A DNA stretch of 42,145 nucleotides from Pseudomonas sp. RGM2987 (GCF_022952855.1 NZ_JALJDX010000176.1:1-42145), one strand, 5' to 3'. Shown: positions 8,963 to 17,369, numbered from the stretch's first letter. Program-made: numbers and translations. The notes: a model not told the origin generated them from the sequence alone.

Positions 8963-9391
8963 ATGAACAGCTATCAACCGGGCACAACCCACGACACGCA
9001 CAGCAAAGTGATCGGGTACCTGCTATGGATTTTCGGCTTCACCGGGGCCCATCGCTTCTATTACGGTAAGCCGGTGACGGGCACGATCTGGTTCTTCACC
9101 TTCGGCCTGCTGGGCATCGGCTGGCTGATCGACCTGTTCCTGATCCCGGCCATGGATCGTGAGGCGGACCTGCGCTTTACCCCAGGGCCCATCGAATACA
9201 CCGTGGCGTGGATCCTGCTGACGTTTCTCGGGGTTCTTGGCGTGCACCGCATGTACCAGGGCAAATGGCTCAGCGGCATCATCTACCTGCTGACCGGAGG
9301 GGTGTTTTTCCTGGGGGTGCTGTATGACTTCTGGACGCTGAATGACCAGGTTTCGATTCGTAATGCGCAGAAGCGGGGGGCTTTTCAGTAA
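8963..9391 (+). CDS. Tandem TM2-domain membrane protein
   Basis: A 142-residue membrane protein made of two TM2 domains. Each has the pattern glycine-rich helix, then GxHRxYxGK, then a second helix ending in an acidic motif: GAHRFYYGKPVTG to WLIDLFLIP, and GVHRMYQGKWLSG to LYDFWTLN. TM2 proteins are widespread and mostly uncharacterised. AAGAGG lies about 8 bp before the ATG. No downstream partner; a REP pair follows. Confidence 0.88.
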   Translation: MNSYQPGTTHDTHSKVIGYLLWIFGFTGAHRFYYGKPVTGTIWFFTFGLLGIGWLIDLFLIPAMDREADLRFTPGPIEYTVAWILLTFLGVLGVHRMYQGKWLSGIIYLLTGGVFFLGVLYDFWTLNDQVSIRNAQKRGAFQ

Positions 9392-9409
9392 GTCAGGGAG
9401 ACCGCGTCG

Positions 9410-9521
9410 CCTGTATTCGCGAGCAAGCCCGCTCCCACACTGGATCTCCTGTGTTCACATAGCTTGTGAACACCTCGAACCAATGTGGGAGCGGGCTTGC
9501 TCGCGAATCAGGCGACGCGGT
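9410..9521. repeat. REP pair, family A, with extended arms and palindromic spacer
   Basis: Inverted arms of about 38 bp: ACCGCGTCGCCTG followed by the TTCGCGAGCAAGCCCGCTCC core, mirrored at 9483-9521. The spacer itself holds a perfect inverted repeat at 9451-9473 (GTGTTCACA, 5 bp, TGTGAACAC). The whole can fold as a large two-level hairpin between the convergent TM2 and pyrC' genes. Confidence 0.9.
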
Positions 9522-9522
9522 A

Positions 9523-10794
9523 TCAGGCCTGGTGAGTCACCCGGCCATCCATCAAGGTGTAACGCACCGCACCCGGCAAACGCTGGCCCAGGAACGGGCA
9601 GTTGTCGCCCTTGGAGCGCCAGGCTTCGCCGGCCACGGTCGAAGCCGCCGGATCAAACAGCACCAGGTCTGCCGCGGCGCCCACCGCCAGTTTGCCAACA
9701 GGCAGTTGCAGCGCGGTGGCCGGGCCGCTGCTCAGGCGTGCCAGCAAGGTGGGCAGGTCGAGCAAGCCGTCTTCCACCAGTGTCATCGCCAGCGGCAGCA
9801 GCAGTTCGACGCTGCTGATGCCCGGCTCGGTGGCGCCGAACGGGGCCAACTTGGCATCGCGTTCGTGAGGTTGGTGATGGCTGGAGATGGCCGAGATGAC
9901 CCCGGACTTCACCGCATCGCGCAAGCCGTCGCGGTCGGCACGGGTGCGCAGTGGTGGCTGGACGTGATAGACGCTGTTGAAGTCGATCAGCGCCTCGTCG
10001 GTCAGCAGCAGTTGGTACAGCGCCACATCGGCGGTGACCGGCAGGCCACGGGCCTGGGCCTGGGCGATCAACGCCGCGCCACGGGCGCTGGTCAACTGGC
10101 TGAAGTGCGCGCGCACACCGCTCTGCTCCACCAGCAGCAGGTCCCGGGCCAATGCCACGGTCTCGGCGGTTTCCGGAATGCCCGGCAGGCCGAGGAAGCT
10201 GGCGGTCGGGCCTTCGTGGGCCAGGCCTCCTTCGGCCAGGTCGTGGTCCTGGGAGTTGAAAATCACCGTCAGGCCGAAAGTCGCCGCGTATTCCAGGGCG
10301 CGGCACAGGGTGCGGCTGTTGCGGAAGCTGTTCAGGCCGTTGCCGAACGCCACGCAGCCGGCGTCGCGCAGGGCGATGAGTTCGGCCAGTTGCTCACCCT
10401 CCAGGCCTTTGCTAAGTGCGCCAATCGGGAAGACCTTGGTGTTGCCAGCCTCGCGGGCGCGGTCGAGGATCAGTTCGGCCACGGCCGAGGTGTCCAGCAC
10501 CGGTCTGGTCTGCGGCGGGCAGCACAGGCTGGTCACGCCTCCGGTGGCAGCGGCGCGGGTTTCGCTGACGATGCTGCCTTTACGGCTGTAGCCCGGCTCG
10601 CGCAGGGCGACGTTCAGGTCCACCAGGCCTGGAGCAGCCACCAGGCCTTGGGCATCGAGGGTCTCGATCGCCACGAAGCCGCTTGGGGCGGCGCCGAGGG
10701 CGACGATCTTACAGGCATCGATGTGGATATCGGTCACTTGATCCAGGCCACTGGCTGGATCGATCACGCGGGCGCCGAGAATGCTGAGCTTCAC
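9523..10794 (-). CDS. pyrC': PyrC', non-catalytic dihydroorotase homologue
   Basis: A 423-residue type I dihydroorotase-fold protein. The metal-binding DxHxHxR motif is replaced by DLNVALR (Asn61 and Ala63 in place of both His). The HxED motif reads NSQD (residues 180-183), and the catalytic Asp of the TDHAPH motif is His306 in SSHHQPH. It cannot be an ordinary zinc dihydroorotase. From work on P. putida and P. aeruginosa, pyrBC' encodes aspartate transcarbamoylase with an inactive dihydroorotase that is needed for assembly of the dodecamer; a separate active pyrC exists elsewhere. It overlaps pyrB by 4 bp. Confidence 0.93.
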   Translation of the reverse strand: MKLSILGARVIDPASGLDQVTDIHIDACKIVALGAAPSGFVAIETLDAQGLVAAPGLVDLNVALREPGYSRKGSIVSETRAAATGGVTSLCCPPQTRPVLDTSAVAELILDRAREAGNTKVFPIGALSKGLEGEQLAELIALRDAGCVAFGNGLNSFRNSRTLCRALEYAATFGLTVIFNSQDHDLAEGGLAHEGPTASFLGLPGIPETAETVALARDLLLVEQSGVRAHFSQLTSARGAALIAQAQARGLPVTADVALYQLLLTDEALIDFNSVYHVQPPLRTRADRDGLRDAVKSGVISAISSHHQPHERDAKLAPFGATEPGISSVELLLPLAMTLVEDGLLDLPTLLARLSSGPATALQLPVGKLAVGAAADLVLFDPAASTVAGEAWRSKGDNCPFLGQRLPGAVRYTLMDGRVTHQA

Positions 10795-11795
10795 TGGGCG
10801 TTCTCCTGGTCGAGTTGGCGCTGGGCCGTTTGCCCACTCATGGCCATGGACAGCACGGCCATGCGGATGGCGATGCCGTAGGTCACCTGGTTGAGGATCA
10901 CCGAATGCGGCCCGTCGGCCACCGCCGACTCGATCTCCACGCCACGGTTGATCGGCCCCGGGTGCATGACGATGGCGTCCGGCTTGGCCCCGGCCAGGCG
11001 GGCGGTGGTCAGGCCATAGAGCCGATAGAACTCGCCTTCGCTGGGCAGCAGGCCGCCGGTCATGCGCTCGCGTTGCAGGCGCAGCATGATCACCACGTCC
11101 ACATCCTTGAGGCCTTCGGTCATGTCGGTGTAGACCTTCACGCCGTATTGCTCGACGCCGATGGGCAGCAGGGTCTTCGGCGCGATCACGCGAATGTCCG
11201 GGCAGCCGAGGGTCTTGAGGGCCAGCATGTTCGAGCGGGCTACCCGCGAGTGCAGGATATCGCCGACGATCGCCACCGACAGGTTCTCGAAGCTGCCCTT
11301 GTGCCGGCGGATGGTCAGCATGTCCAGCATGCCCTGGGTCGGGTGGGCGTGACGGCCGTCGCCACCGTTGATGATCGCTACCTGCGGGCAGACGTGTTCG
11401 GCAATGAAGTGTGCCGCGCCGGAATCACCGTGGCGCACGACGAACATGTCGGCGGCCATGGCTTCGAGGTTGCGCAGGGTATCGAGCAGGGTTTCACCCT
11501 TGCTCGCCGAGGATGTGGACACGTTGAGGGTGATCACGTCCGCCGACAGTCGCTGGGCCGCCAGTTCGAAGGTGGTGCGGGTGCGGGTGGAGTTTTCGAA
11601 GAACACGTTGCACACGGTCTTGCCGCGCAGCAACGGGACCTTCTTCACCGCCCGGGCACCGACTTCGAGGAACGAGTCGGCAGTGTCGAGGATTTCCGTC
11701 AGCAGCTCGCGGCGCAGGCCGTCGAGCGACAGGAAGTGCCGCAGCTGGCCCTGATCGTTGAGCTGCAGCGGGCGCTTGGTTTCGAGAGGCGTCAT
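10791..11795 (-). CDS. pyrB: PyrB, aspartate carbamoyltransferase catalytic subunit
   Basis: A 334-residue enzyme joining carbamoyl phosphate and aspartate, the committed step of pyrimidine synthesis. The carbamoyl-phosphate loop [13 protein letters not shown] is at residues 65-77, [11 protein letters not shown] is conserved, and [12 protein letters not shown] lies near the C-terminus. An N-terminal extension of about 15 residues compared with E. coli PyrB is typical of the pseudomonad enzyme that assembles with PyrC'. It lies between pyrR (24 bp upstream) and pyrC' (4-bp overlap). Confidence 0.96.
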   Translation of the reverse strand: MTPLETKRPLQLNDQGQLRHFLSLDGLRRELLTEILDTADSFLEVGARAVKKVPLLRGKTVCNVFFENSTRTRTTFELAAQRLSADVITLNVSTSSASKGETLLDTLRNLEAMAADMFVVRHGDSGAAHFIAEHVCPQVAIINGGDGRHAHPTQGMLDMLTIRRHKGSFENLSVAIVGDILHSRVARSNMLALKTLGCPDIRVIAPKTLLPIGVEQYGVKVYTDMTEGLKDVDVVIMLRLQRERMTGGLLPSEGEFYRLYGLTTARLAGAKPDAIVMHPGPINRGVEIESAVADGPHSVILNQVTYGIAIRMAVLSMAMSGQTAQRQLDQENAQ

Positions 11796-11819
11796 CGCGA
11801 TGGACTCTTACAAGGGCAG

Positions 11820-12326
11820 TTAAAGGGCTAGGTCTTGCAGTTCGAGTTGCAGCGGCGCAGGGCCCGAGAGCTTGACCCGCTCGTGGGCGGCCAGCGTCAG
11901 CGTCGCGCCGACCACGTTCGGTCGGATCGGCAACTCGGCGGCGTCCAGGTCCAGCAGGCACACCAGCGTCACGCTGGCCGGGCGGCCGTAGTCGAACAAC
12001 TCGTTCATGGCGGCGCGGATGGTCCGGCCGCTCATCAGTACGTCGTCGATCAGCACCAGGTGCTGGCCTTCGATCTCGAAGGGCAGGGCCGAGGGCCGCA
12101 CTTGCGGGTGCAGGCCGTTCTGGCTGAAGTCGTCGCGGTAGAACGACACGTCCAGGGTGCCCAGCGGCGCCTGGCTGCCCAGGGCGTCGAGCAAGGCCTG
12201 GGCGACCCAGACGCCACCGGTGCGAATACCGATGTAGCGGGGTTCGCTGATGCCACGGTGTTCCAGGTGTGCCGTGAGACGGATCGCCATCTGGCTGATC
12301 AGTTCGGCAGGATTGGGCAGGCTCAT
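11820..12326 (-). CDS. pyrR: PyrR, pyrimidine regulator / uracil phosphoribosyltransferase
   Basis: A 168-residue phosphoribosyltransferase-fold protein. The PRPP loop is [14 protein letters not shown] at residues 91-104, and FYRDDF around residue 62 is the family's second motif. In Gram-positive bacteria PyrR binds pyr mRNA to control attenuation and has weak uracil phosphoribosyltransferase activity; in pseudomonads it is reported as a regulator of pyr genes. A strong AAGGAG site precedes the ATG. Two hairpins sit in the 84-bp gap before it. Confidence 0.93.
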   Translation of the reverse strand: MSLPNPAELISQMAIRLTAHLEHRGISEPRYIGIRTGGVWVAQALLDALGSQAPLGTLDVSFYRDDFSQNGLHPQVRPSALPFEIEGQHLVLIDDVLMSGRTIRAAMNELFDYGRPASVTLVCLLDLDAAELPIRPNVVGATLTLAAHERVKLSGPAPLQLELQDLAL

Positions 12327-12344
12327 GCTGGCTCCTTCAGGTGT

Positions 12345-12402
12345 CCGCGCCGGTGATCGATGGCGCGGTTTGTCGCTAAAAGAAAGCGCCTTGCGGCGCT
12401 TT
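12345..12402 (-). promoter_or_regulatory. Tandem hairpins in the ruvX-pyrR leader
   Basis: Two perfect stem-loops lie between the ruvX stop and the pyrR start. Reading along the minus strand, the first is AAAGCGCC-4-GGCGCTTT (12402-12383), followed by CTTTTAG, a weak U-tract. The second is CCGCGCC-10-GGCGCGG (12368-12345), followed by the pyrR ribosome site. The first could be the ruvX terminator, leaky or complete. The pair could also be an attenuator for pyrRBC'. No obvious alternative anti-terminator pairing was found by eye. Confidence 0.6.
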
Positions 12403-12410
12403 GTAGAAAA

Positions 12411-12848
12411 TCAGCTTTCGAACAGGGCGCTGTTCTCGTCCAGCCAGCCTTGCAACAGCAGGGCGGCGGCGATGGCGTCCACCGGGTTGTCGCGGTAACT
12501 GCCTTTCTGCCCGCCGCGCGCCAGGCGCTCGCCCTTGGCCTCGAAGGTGGTGAGGCGTTCGTCGTGGGTATAGAAGGGCAGGTTGAAACGGCCATTGAGC
12601 CGGCGGGCGAATTTTTCGGCGCGCACGCACATGTCGCTTGGAGTGCCGTCCATGTTCAACGGCAGGCCGACCACCACGGCGTCGGGTTTCCATTCCTTGA
12701 TCAGCGCTTCGACCTGGTTCCAGTCCGGAACGCCGTTCTGTGCCTTCAAGGTGCACAGCTCCCGGGCCTGGCCGGTCACGACCTGGCCGACCGCTACGCC
12801 GATCTGTTTGGTGCCGTAATCGAAGCCCAGCAGCAAGCGCAGGGCCAT
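12411..12848 (-). CDS. ruvX: RuvX/YqgF, Holliday junction resolvase-like, 16S rRNA maturation nuclease
   Basis: A 145-residue RNase H-fold protein with the first catalytic Asp in LLGFDYGTKQIGVAVG (Asp10), VVGLPLNMDGTPS in the middle and the C-terminal DNPVDAIAAALLLQ with the last acidic residue. The family is linked to processing of the 5' end of 16S rRNA and possibly to resolving DNA junctions. It shares one base with the yqgE stop (TGATG), a standard yqgE-ruvX coupling. Confidence 0.93.
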   Translation of the reverse strand: MALRLLLGFDYGTKQIGVAVGQVVTGQARELCTLKAQNGVPDWNQVEALIKEWKPDAVVVGLPLNMDGTPSDMCVRAEKFARRLNGRFNLPFYTHDERLTTFEAKGERLARGGQKGSYRDNPVDAIAAALLLQGWLDENSALFES

Positions 12849-13417
12849 CAGGCGTGTCCCGCCTGGCTGGTGAGCAGGCTGAGGTTGACCCCCAGTCGGC
12901 TGGCCGCCGCTTCCAGGCGCAGTTCACTGCTGGTGTTGAACAGGATATCGGCGTCGAACGGGCAGGTCAGCCAGGCGTTGTCGGCCAGCTCGGCTTCCAG
13001 TTGCCCGGGCTCCCAGCCGGCGTAGCCGAGGGCGATCAGGCTTTTCTGCGGGCCGACACCGTCGGCAATGGCGAACAGCACGTCCTGGGAGGTGGACAAC
13101 GACACGCCGTTGAGGTCCACGGTGGCCTGGTAGGTCGGCCCCGACGGATGGAGCACGAAGCCGCGGTCGGTCTGCACCGGGCCGCCGATGAAAATCGGCA
13201 CGTGCTGGCACAGGGCCGGCGGTTCTACGTCGGGGCGCAACTGCTCAAGAATGTCCGCCAGGTTCAGCTCCTGCGGGCGATTGACCACCAGCCCCATGGC
13301 CCCATTGGCCGTGTGCTCGACGATGTAGGTCAAGGTGTGGGCAAAGTTCGGATCGGCCATGTGCGGCATGGCGATCAGGAAGTGGTGCTTGAGGTAGGTG
13401 GGGCTGACGTTTTTCAT
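12848..13417 (-). CDS. yqgE: YqgE/AlgH family protein
   Basis: A 189-residue protein of the UPF0301 (AlgH/YqgE) family. Family marks are HHFLIAMPHMADPNF at the N-terminus, GAMGLVVNRP, IFIGGPVQTDRGFVLHP and GYAGWEPGQLEAEL. In P. aeruginosa the gene was named algH for an effect on alginate; the molecular role is not settled. The frame extends 204 bp further into REP sequence, but the homologous protein starts at MKNVSPTYLKHHF, which fixes the start. Confidence 0.93.
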   Translation of the reverse strand: MKNVSPTYLKHHFLIAMPHMADPNFAHTLTYIVEHTANGAMGLVVNRPQELNLADILEQLRPDVEPPALCQHVPIFIGGPVQTDRGFVLHPSGPTYQATVDLNGVSLSTSQDVLFAIADGVGPQKSLIALGYAGWEPGQLEAELADNAWLTCPFDADILFNTSSELRLEAAASRLGVNLSLLTSQAGHA

Positions 13418-13530
13418 AGGCGCTAGTGTGGCGGCGCGGGGGCGAACTGACAAGCTGGGGATGCGCAGCAAATGTAGCGGCCGCCCCAAATCCCTGTGAT
13501 GGGCACAAATGCCTGAGCCATACAAAACCC

Positions 13531-13622
13531 TGTGGGAGCGGGCTTGCTCGCGAAGGGGCCGGTACATCCAATGGATCTCTTGGGCCAGGGCCACCGCCTT
13601 CGCGAGCAAGCCCGCTCCCACA
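13531..13622. repeat. REP pair, family A
   Basis: TGTGGGAGCGGGCTTGCTCG at 13531 and its inverted copy ending at 13622, in the gap between tonB3 (upstream on the minus strand) and yqgE. It lies inside a co-directional run of genes, so it may set mRNA stability or partial termination. Confidence 0.9.
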
Positions 13623-13636
13623 AAGTTGGGGGCGGG

Positions 13637-14533
13637 TCAGTTGCTTGAGAGCCGGTCGCCCCGGGCGAACTTCCAGGTGCGGATGATTTCCAGTCGGTCG
13701 ATGTCCGACAGGTCGCCGGTAAACGGCGCGAACGGCGCGGCCAGGCGCACGATGCGCTGGGCGGCCTGGTCCAGCAGCGGCTGGCCGGAGGATTCCAGCA
13801 CCAGCACTTCATACAGCGAACCGTCGCGGTTGATCGAGACCATCAGCCGCAAATTACCGTAGATCTGCTTGCGCCGGGCTTCGTCGGGATAGTTGAGGTT
13901 GCCGATGCGCTCGACCTTCTTGCGCCACTCGTCCTTGTACCAGGCGCCCTTGTCGCGCATGGTCGAGGCGGCGCTCAGGCGGTGGATCCGCGGACGTTTG
14001 GCATACAACTGCTGCTCCTGGGCCAGTTCGGCTTCCAGGCTGGCGATGTCGCTGGACAACTGGGAGCTGTCGAACGTCGGGGCGGGGGCCTTGGGCTTGG
14101 GATCAGGCTTGACCTCTTCCTTGACCGGGGCTTTTTTCGGCTTCGGTGCCACGGTGGTCACGGCTGCCTTGGGTGCGGTTTCCTGGGCTTCGGGCTTGGC
14201 CGCCGGGGGAGGCGTAGCTTTCTGCACCTGATTGTCCTGGAACGGCGCGATCTCGGTGGTCTTGGGGATCGCTTTCTTCTCCAGAGTGCCGCTGCCTTGC
14301 TGGTTTTCCTGGGCGAGGAAATCCGCCTTGGCCGGCTTGGTCTCGCTCTTGAAGGTCGCCAGGGTGATTTCCAGGGTCCGGCTGATCTGCTTGGGCTCGA
14401 CCGTGGCAAAACCGACGCCCAGCAGCAGGGCCAGGTGGATCAGCGCCGCCAGGAACAGGGTAAAACCGAGGCGATCGGCCGGGCGCACGCCATGATGGGC
14501 GAGCTCTTGGGGCAGATCGGACGGGAGTGTCAT
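13637..14533 (-). CDS. tonB3: TonB3-type energy transducer
   Basis: A 298-residue TonB-family protein. A cytoplasmic N-terminus is followed by a membrane helix at about residues 22-42. A Pro/Lys/Ala-rich periplasmic spacer spans roughly residues 100-150, a short coiled segment (SSDIASLEAELAQEQQLYAKR) follows, and a TonB C-terminal domain begins near NLNYPDEARRKQIYG. It is unlike the siderophore TonB1 in length and lies beside gshB and pilG, as PA0406 (tonB3) does; in P. aeruginosa tonB3 mutants are defective in twitching and pilus assembly. The partner ExbB/ExbD genes are not in this window. Confidence 0.88.
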   Translation of the reverse strand: MTLPSDLPQELAHHGVRPADRLGFTLFLAALIHLALLLGVGFATVEPKQISRTLEITLATFKSETKPAKADFLAQENQQGSGTLEKKAIPKTTEIAPFQDNQVQKATPPPAAKPEAQETAPKAAVTTVAPKPKKAPVKEEVKPDPKPKAPAPTFDSSQLSSDIASLEAELAQEQQLYAKRPRIHRLSAASTMRDKGAWYKDEWRKKVERIGNLNYPDEARRKQIYGNLRLMVSINRDGSLYEVLVLESSGQPLLDQAAQRIVRLAAPFAPFTGDLSDIDRLEIIRTWKFARGDRLSSN

Positions 14534-14609
14534 GTCAAGGAAACCAACATCGCGTTTTTTTCAGGCCGGGCATGATAACGCAATGTCGGTTTCCTTCATC
14601 AGATCCGGA

Positions 14610-15563
14610 TCAACGCGTCTTGAGCTTCTGATCGATGGCATCCATCAGCAGGCCGCCGATGTCGGTTCCGAAGGCGTTGTCGATCTCGCGGATGCAGGTC
14701 GGGCTGGTGACGTTGATCTCGGTCAGGTGCTCGCCGATCACGTCCAGGCCGACGAACAGCAGGCCCTTCTCCCGCAGGGTCGGGCCGACCTGGGCGGCGA
14801 TCCAGCGGTCTTTCTCGGTCAGTGGACGCGCTTCGCCACGACCGCCTGCCGCCAGGTTGCCGCGGGTTTCGCCAGCCGCGGGAATGCGCGCCAGGCAATA
14901 ATCCACCGGTTCGCCGTCGATCATCAGGATGCGCTTGTCGCCATCGACGATGGCCGGCAGGTAGCCCTGGATCATGATCTGCTGCTTGCCGTGCAAGGTC
15001 AGGGTTTCGAGGATGACCGACAGGTTCGGGTGGCCGGCGGTGTGGCGGAAGATCGAGGAGCCGCCCATGCCATCCAGGGGCTTGAGGATCACGTCGCCGT
15101 GGTGGTCGGCGAATTCGCGCAGCACGTCCGGGCGTCGGCTGACGATGGTCGGCGGCGTGCACTGCGGGAACAGTGTGGCGAACAGTTTTTCGTTGCAGTC
15201 GCGCAGGCTCTGGGGCTTGTTGACCACCAGTACGCCGGCGCTTTCAGCCTGCTCCAGCAGGTAGGTGGAGTAGACGAATTCCATGTCGAACGGCGGATCC
15301 TTGCGCATCAGGATCACGTCCAGGTCGCTCAGCAGTGCGTCGCTTTCGGCGCCCAGCTCGAACCATTTCTCGGGGTTGGCGAAGACTTTCAGCGGCTTCA
15401 TCCGCGCCCGAGCCTGGCCTTCGGCCTGGTAGAGGTCGCGCTGCTCCATGTAGAACAGTTCCCAGCCGCGCTTCTGAGCGGCCAGCAGCATGGCCAGCGA
15501 GCTATCCTTTTTGTAGGAAATGCTGGCGATAGGGTCCATGACAATGCCGACGCGTACGCTCAT
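14610..15563 (-). CDS. gshB: GshB, glutathione synthetase
   Basis: A 317-residue ATP-grasp enzyme that adds glycine to gamma-glutamylcysteine. MSVRVGIVMDPI starts the N-terminal domain, LKPLDGMGGSSIFR is the ATP-binding glycine loop and GLDVIGEHLTEINVTSPT carries metal and substrate ligands. The ATG at 15563 is preferred (GAGGAA upstream) over an in-frame start 30 bp earlier. Divergent from pilG across about 220 bp. Confidence 0.95.
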   Translation of the reverse strand: MSVRVGIVMDPIASISYKKDSSLAMLLAAQKRGWELFYMEQRDLYQAEGQARARMKPLKVFANPEKWFELGAESDALLSDLDVILMRKDPPFDMEFVYSTYLLEQAESAGVLVVNKPQSLRDCNEKLFATLFPQCTPPTIVSRRPDVLREFADHHGDVILKPLDGMGGSSIFRHTAGHPNLSVILETLTLHGKQQIMIQGYLPAIVDGDKRILMIDGEPVDYCLARIPAAGETRGNLAAGGRGEARPLTEKDRWIAAQVGPTLREKGLLFVGLDVIGEHLTEINVTSPTCIREIDNAFGTDIGGLLMDAIDQKLKTR

Positions 15564-15786
15564 GGCTTGGTTCCTCGAAAATTTGATGGGCACGACTGCC
15601 GCGAAAAAGTGGCGTCAGAGTGGCGCCCGGACGATTGGCGGTCAAGGAAAAACCACCGCACCGACCGGCCATGGATCGGCGATTGAGACTGTGCTAAAAA
15701 GGCTGCCATGTGACGCGTGGGCCTTGAACATCAAGGGTTTGCGCGGTCGTTGACTCTCAAGCGTTAAAAACCGGTCCGCAGTGACA

Positions 15787-16215
15787 ATGGCAGAGCATCT
15801 TTCGCAGCAGCAACCCAATGCCTTGAAGGTCATGGTCATCGATGACTCGAAGACCATCCGCCGCACCGCCGAAACCCTGTTGCGCAACGTCGGCTGCGAG
15901 GTGATCACGGCCATCGACGGCTTCGATGCCCTGGCCAAGATCGCCGACCATCATCCGGGCATTATCTTCGTCGACATCATGATGCCGCGCCTGGACGGTT
16001 ACCAGACCTGTGCCCTGATCAAGAACAACAGCGCGTTCAAGGCCACGCCGGTGATCATGTTGTCGTCCCGTGACGGCTTGTTCGACAAGGCCAAGGGACG
16101 CATCGTCGGCTCCGATCAGTTTTTGACCAAACCGTTCAGCAAGGAAGAACTGCTGGGGGCGATACAGGCCCATGTCCCGGGCTTCGCCGCTGTCCAGCCG
16201 CACCAGGCACATTAA
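15787..16215 (+). CDS. pilG: PilG, single-domain response regulator of the Chp system
   Basis: A 142-residue CheY-like receiver. The acidic pair lies in VMVIDDSKTIRR, the phospho-acceptor Asp in IIFVDIMMPRLDG, and the switch Lys in FLTKPFSKEEL. In P. aeruginosa PilG is phosphorylated by ChpA and promotes pilus extension and cAMP production. A GTG at 15781 would add two residues; neither start has a strong ribosome site, so the choice of ATG is by custom. First gene of the pil-chp operon. Confidence 0.94.
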   Translation: MAEHLSQQQPNALKVMVIDDSKTIRRTAETLLRNVGCEVITAIDGFDALAKIADHHPGIIFVDIMMPRLDGYQTCALIKNNSAFKATPVIMLSSRDGLFDKAKGRIVGSDQFLTKPFSKEELLGAIQAHVPGFAAVQPHQAH

Positions 16216-16261
16216 TGACACTCGGCCAACGGGCCTGGGGTCGACAAAAATGGGGAACACC

Positions 16262-16627
16262 ATGGCACGTATTCTGATCGTCGATGACTCGCCGACTGAG
16301 ATGTACAAACTCACCGGTATGCTGGAAAAGCATGGCCACCAGGTCCTGAAGGCCGAAAATGGCGCCGATGGCGTGGCCCTGGCCCGCCAGGAAAAACCCG
16401 ACGCGGTGCTGATGGATATCGTCATGCCCGGCCTCAACGGGTTCCAGGCCACGCGCCAACTGACCAAGGACCCGGACACCGGCCACATCCCGGTGATCAT
16501 CATCACCACCAAGGACCAAGACACCGACAAGGTCTGGGGCACGCGCCAGGGCGCCAAGGATTACCTGACCAAGCCGGTGGACGAAGAAACCCTGATCGCG
16601 ACCCTGAACAAAGTACTGGTGGGTTGA
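16262..16627 (+). CDS. pilH: PilH, single-domain response regulator of the Chp system
   Basis: A 121-residue CheY-like receiver: ILIVDDSPTEMYKL, phospho-acceptor Asp in AVLMDIVMPGLNGF, and switch Lys in YLTKPVDEETL. In P. aeruginosa PilH acts opposite to PilG, as a phosphate sink or on retraction. The start MARILIVDD has GGGGAACACC upstream. The open frame upstream of it overlaps pilG and is not used. Confidence 0.95.
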   Translation: MARILIVDDSPTEMYKLTGMLEKHGHQVLKAENGADGVALARQEKPDAVLMDIVMPGLNGFQATRQLTKDPDTGHIPVIIITTKDQDTDKVWGTRQGAKDYLTKPVDEETLIATLNKVLVG

Positions 16628-16637
16628 CCGCGCGGCC

Positions 16638-17177
16638 ATGAGCCAGTCCCTGACCGCATTCGAACTGCTCTTGCAGATCGACCGGCGCTGTCGGCTGCTG
16701 GGGGCGGACCTGCCGTCCCAGCCGGCCCATCGCGCCAGTTGGAGCGGCATCGGCTTTCGCCTGGGCGAGCACTGGTATGTGGCGCCCATGGGGGAAGTCA
16801 GCGAAGTGCTGCACGAACCGCGCTATACCCAGTTGCCCGGAGTCAAGCCGTGGGTGCGTGGCGTGGCTAACCTGCGTGGGCGACTGTTGCCGTTGATGGA
16901 TCTGTGCGGTTTTTTCGGCCATGAGCTGTCGACCCTGCGCAAGCAGCGCCGGGTGCTGGTGGTCGATCACGACGAAATGTTCACCGGGTTGCTGGTGGAT
17001 GAGGTCCTCGGGTTGCAGCATTTCCCTCAGGAGAGTCTCGAACCGACCTTGATGGATGATCTCGACGGCCCGGAGTCGGTCTTCGTCAAGGGGCGGTTTC
17101 GCGGCGAGCGCGAGTGGCAGGTGTTCAGCCCGTTCGCCCTGACGCGTTCGCCAGGGTTCATGGATGTAGCTGTTTGA
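16638..17177 (+). CDS. pilI: PilI, CheW-like coupling protein
   Basis: A 179-residue CheW-domain protein with the typical AP(M)GEVSEVL, GVKPWVRGVANLRGRLLPLMDL and VLVVDHDEMFTGLLVDEVLG motifs. It couples the receptor PilJ to the kinase ChpA. It begins 10 bp after pilH. The gap to pilJ holds a REP pair. Confidence 0.94.
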   Translation: MSQSLTAFELLLQIDRRCRLLGADLPSQPAHRASWSGIGFRLGEHWYVAPMGEVSEVLHEPRYTQLPGVKPWVRGVANLRGRLLPLMDLCGFFGHELSTLRKQRRVLVVDHDEMFTGLLVDEVLGLQHFPQESLEPTLMDDLDGPESVFVKGRFRGEREWQVFSPFALTRSPGFMDVAV

Positions 17178-17206
17178 CGAAAAAGCTCGAGTGAATGGGC
17201 TGGCCC

Positions 17207-17304
17207 CTTCGCGAGCAAGCCCGCTCCCACATTGGATCTATGGTGCTCACAAAGCTTGAGTTCTCAGTAGATCCCGATGTGGGAGCGGGCTTGCTCGCGA
17301 AGGT
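17207..17304. repeat. REP pair, family A, inside the pil-chp operon
   Basis: TTCGCGAGCAAGCCCGCTCC near 17209 and its inverted copy at about 17280-17302. The spacer (TGGATCTATGGTGCTCACAA then AGCTTGAG) is a decayed version of the spacer palindrome of the pair at 9410-9521. It sits between pilI and pilJ, where it could lower expression of downstream genes. Confidence 0.9.
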
Positions 17305-17369
17305 GGCGACTCGGTCTGACAGGTAAGCAAGGCAGTGGCCCCACTGATAAAGCAGTAAGGCGAGAACCG

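Noticed and set aside
9451..9473. Palindrome resembling a CRP/Vfr site
   Set aside because: The half-sites are in the reverse order (TTCACA then TGTGAA, not TGTGA then TCACA), and it is the spacer of a REP pair between convergent genes.
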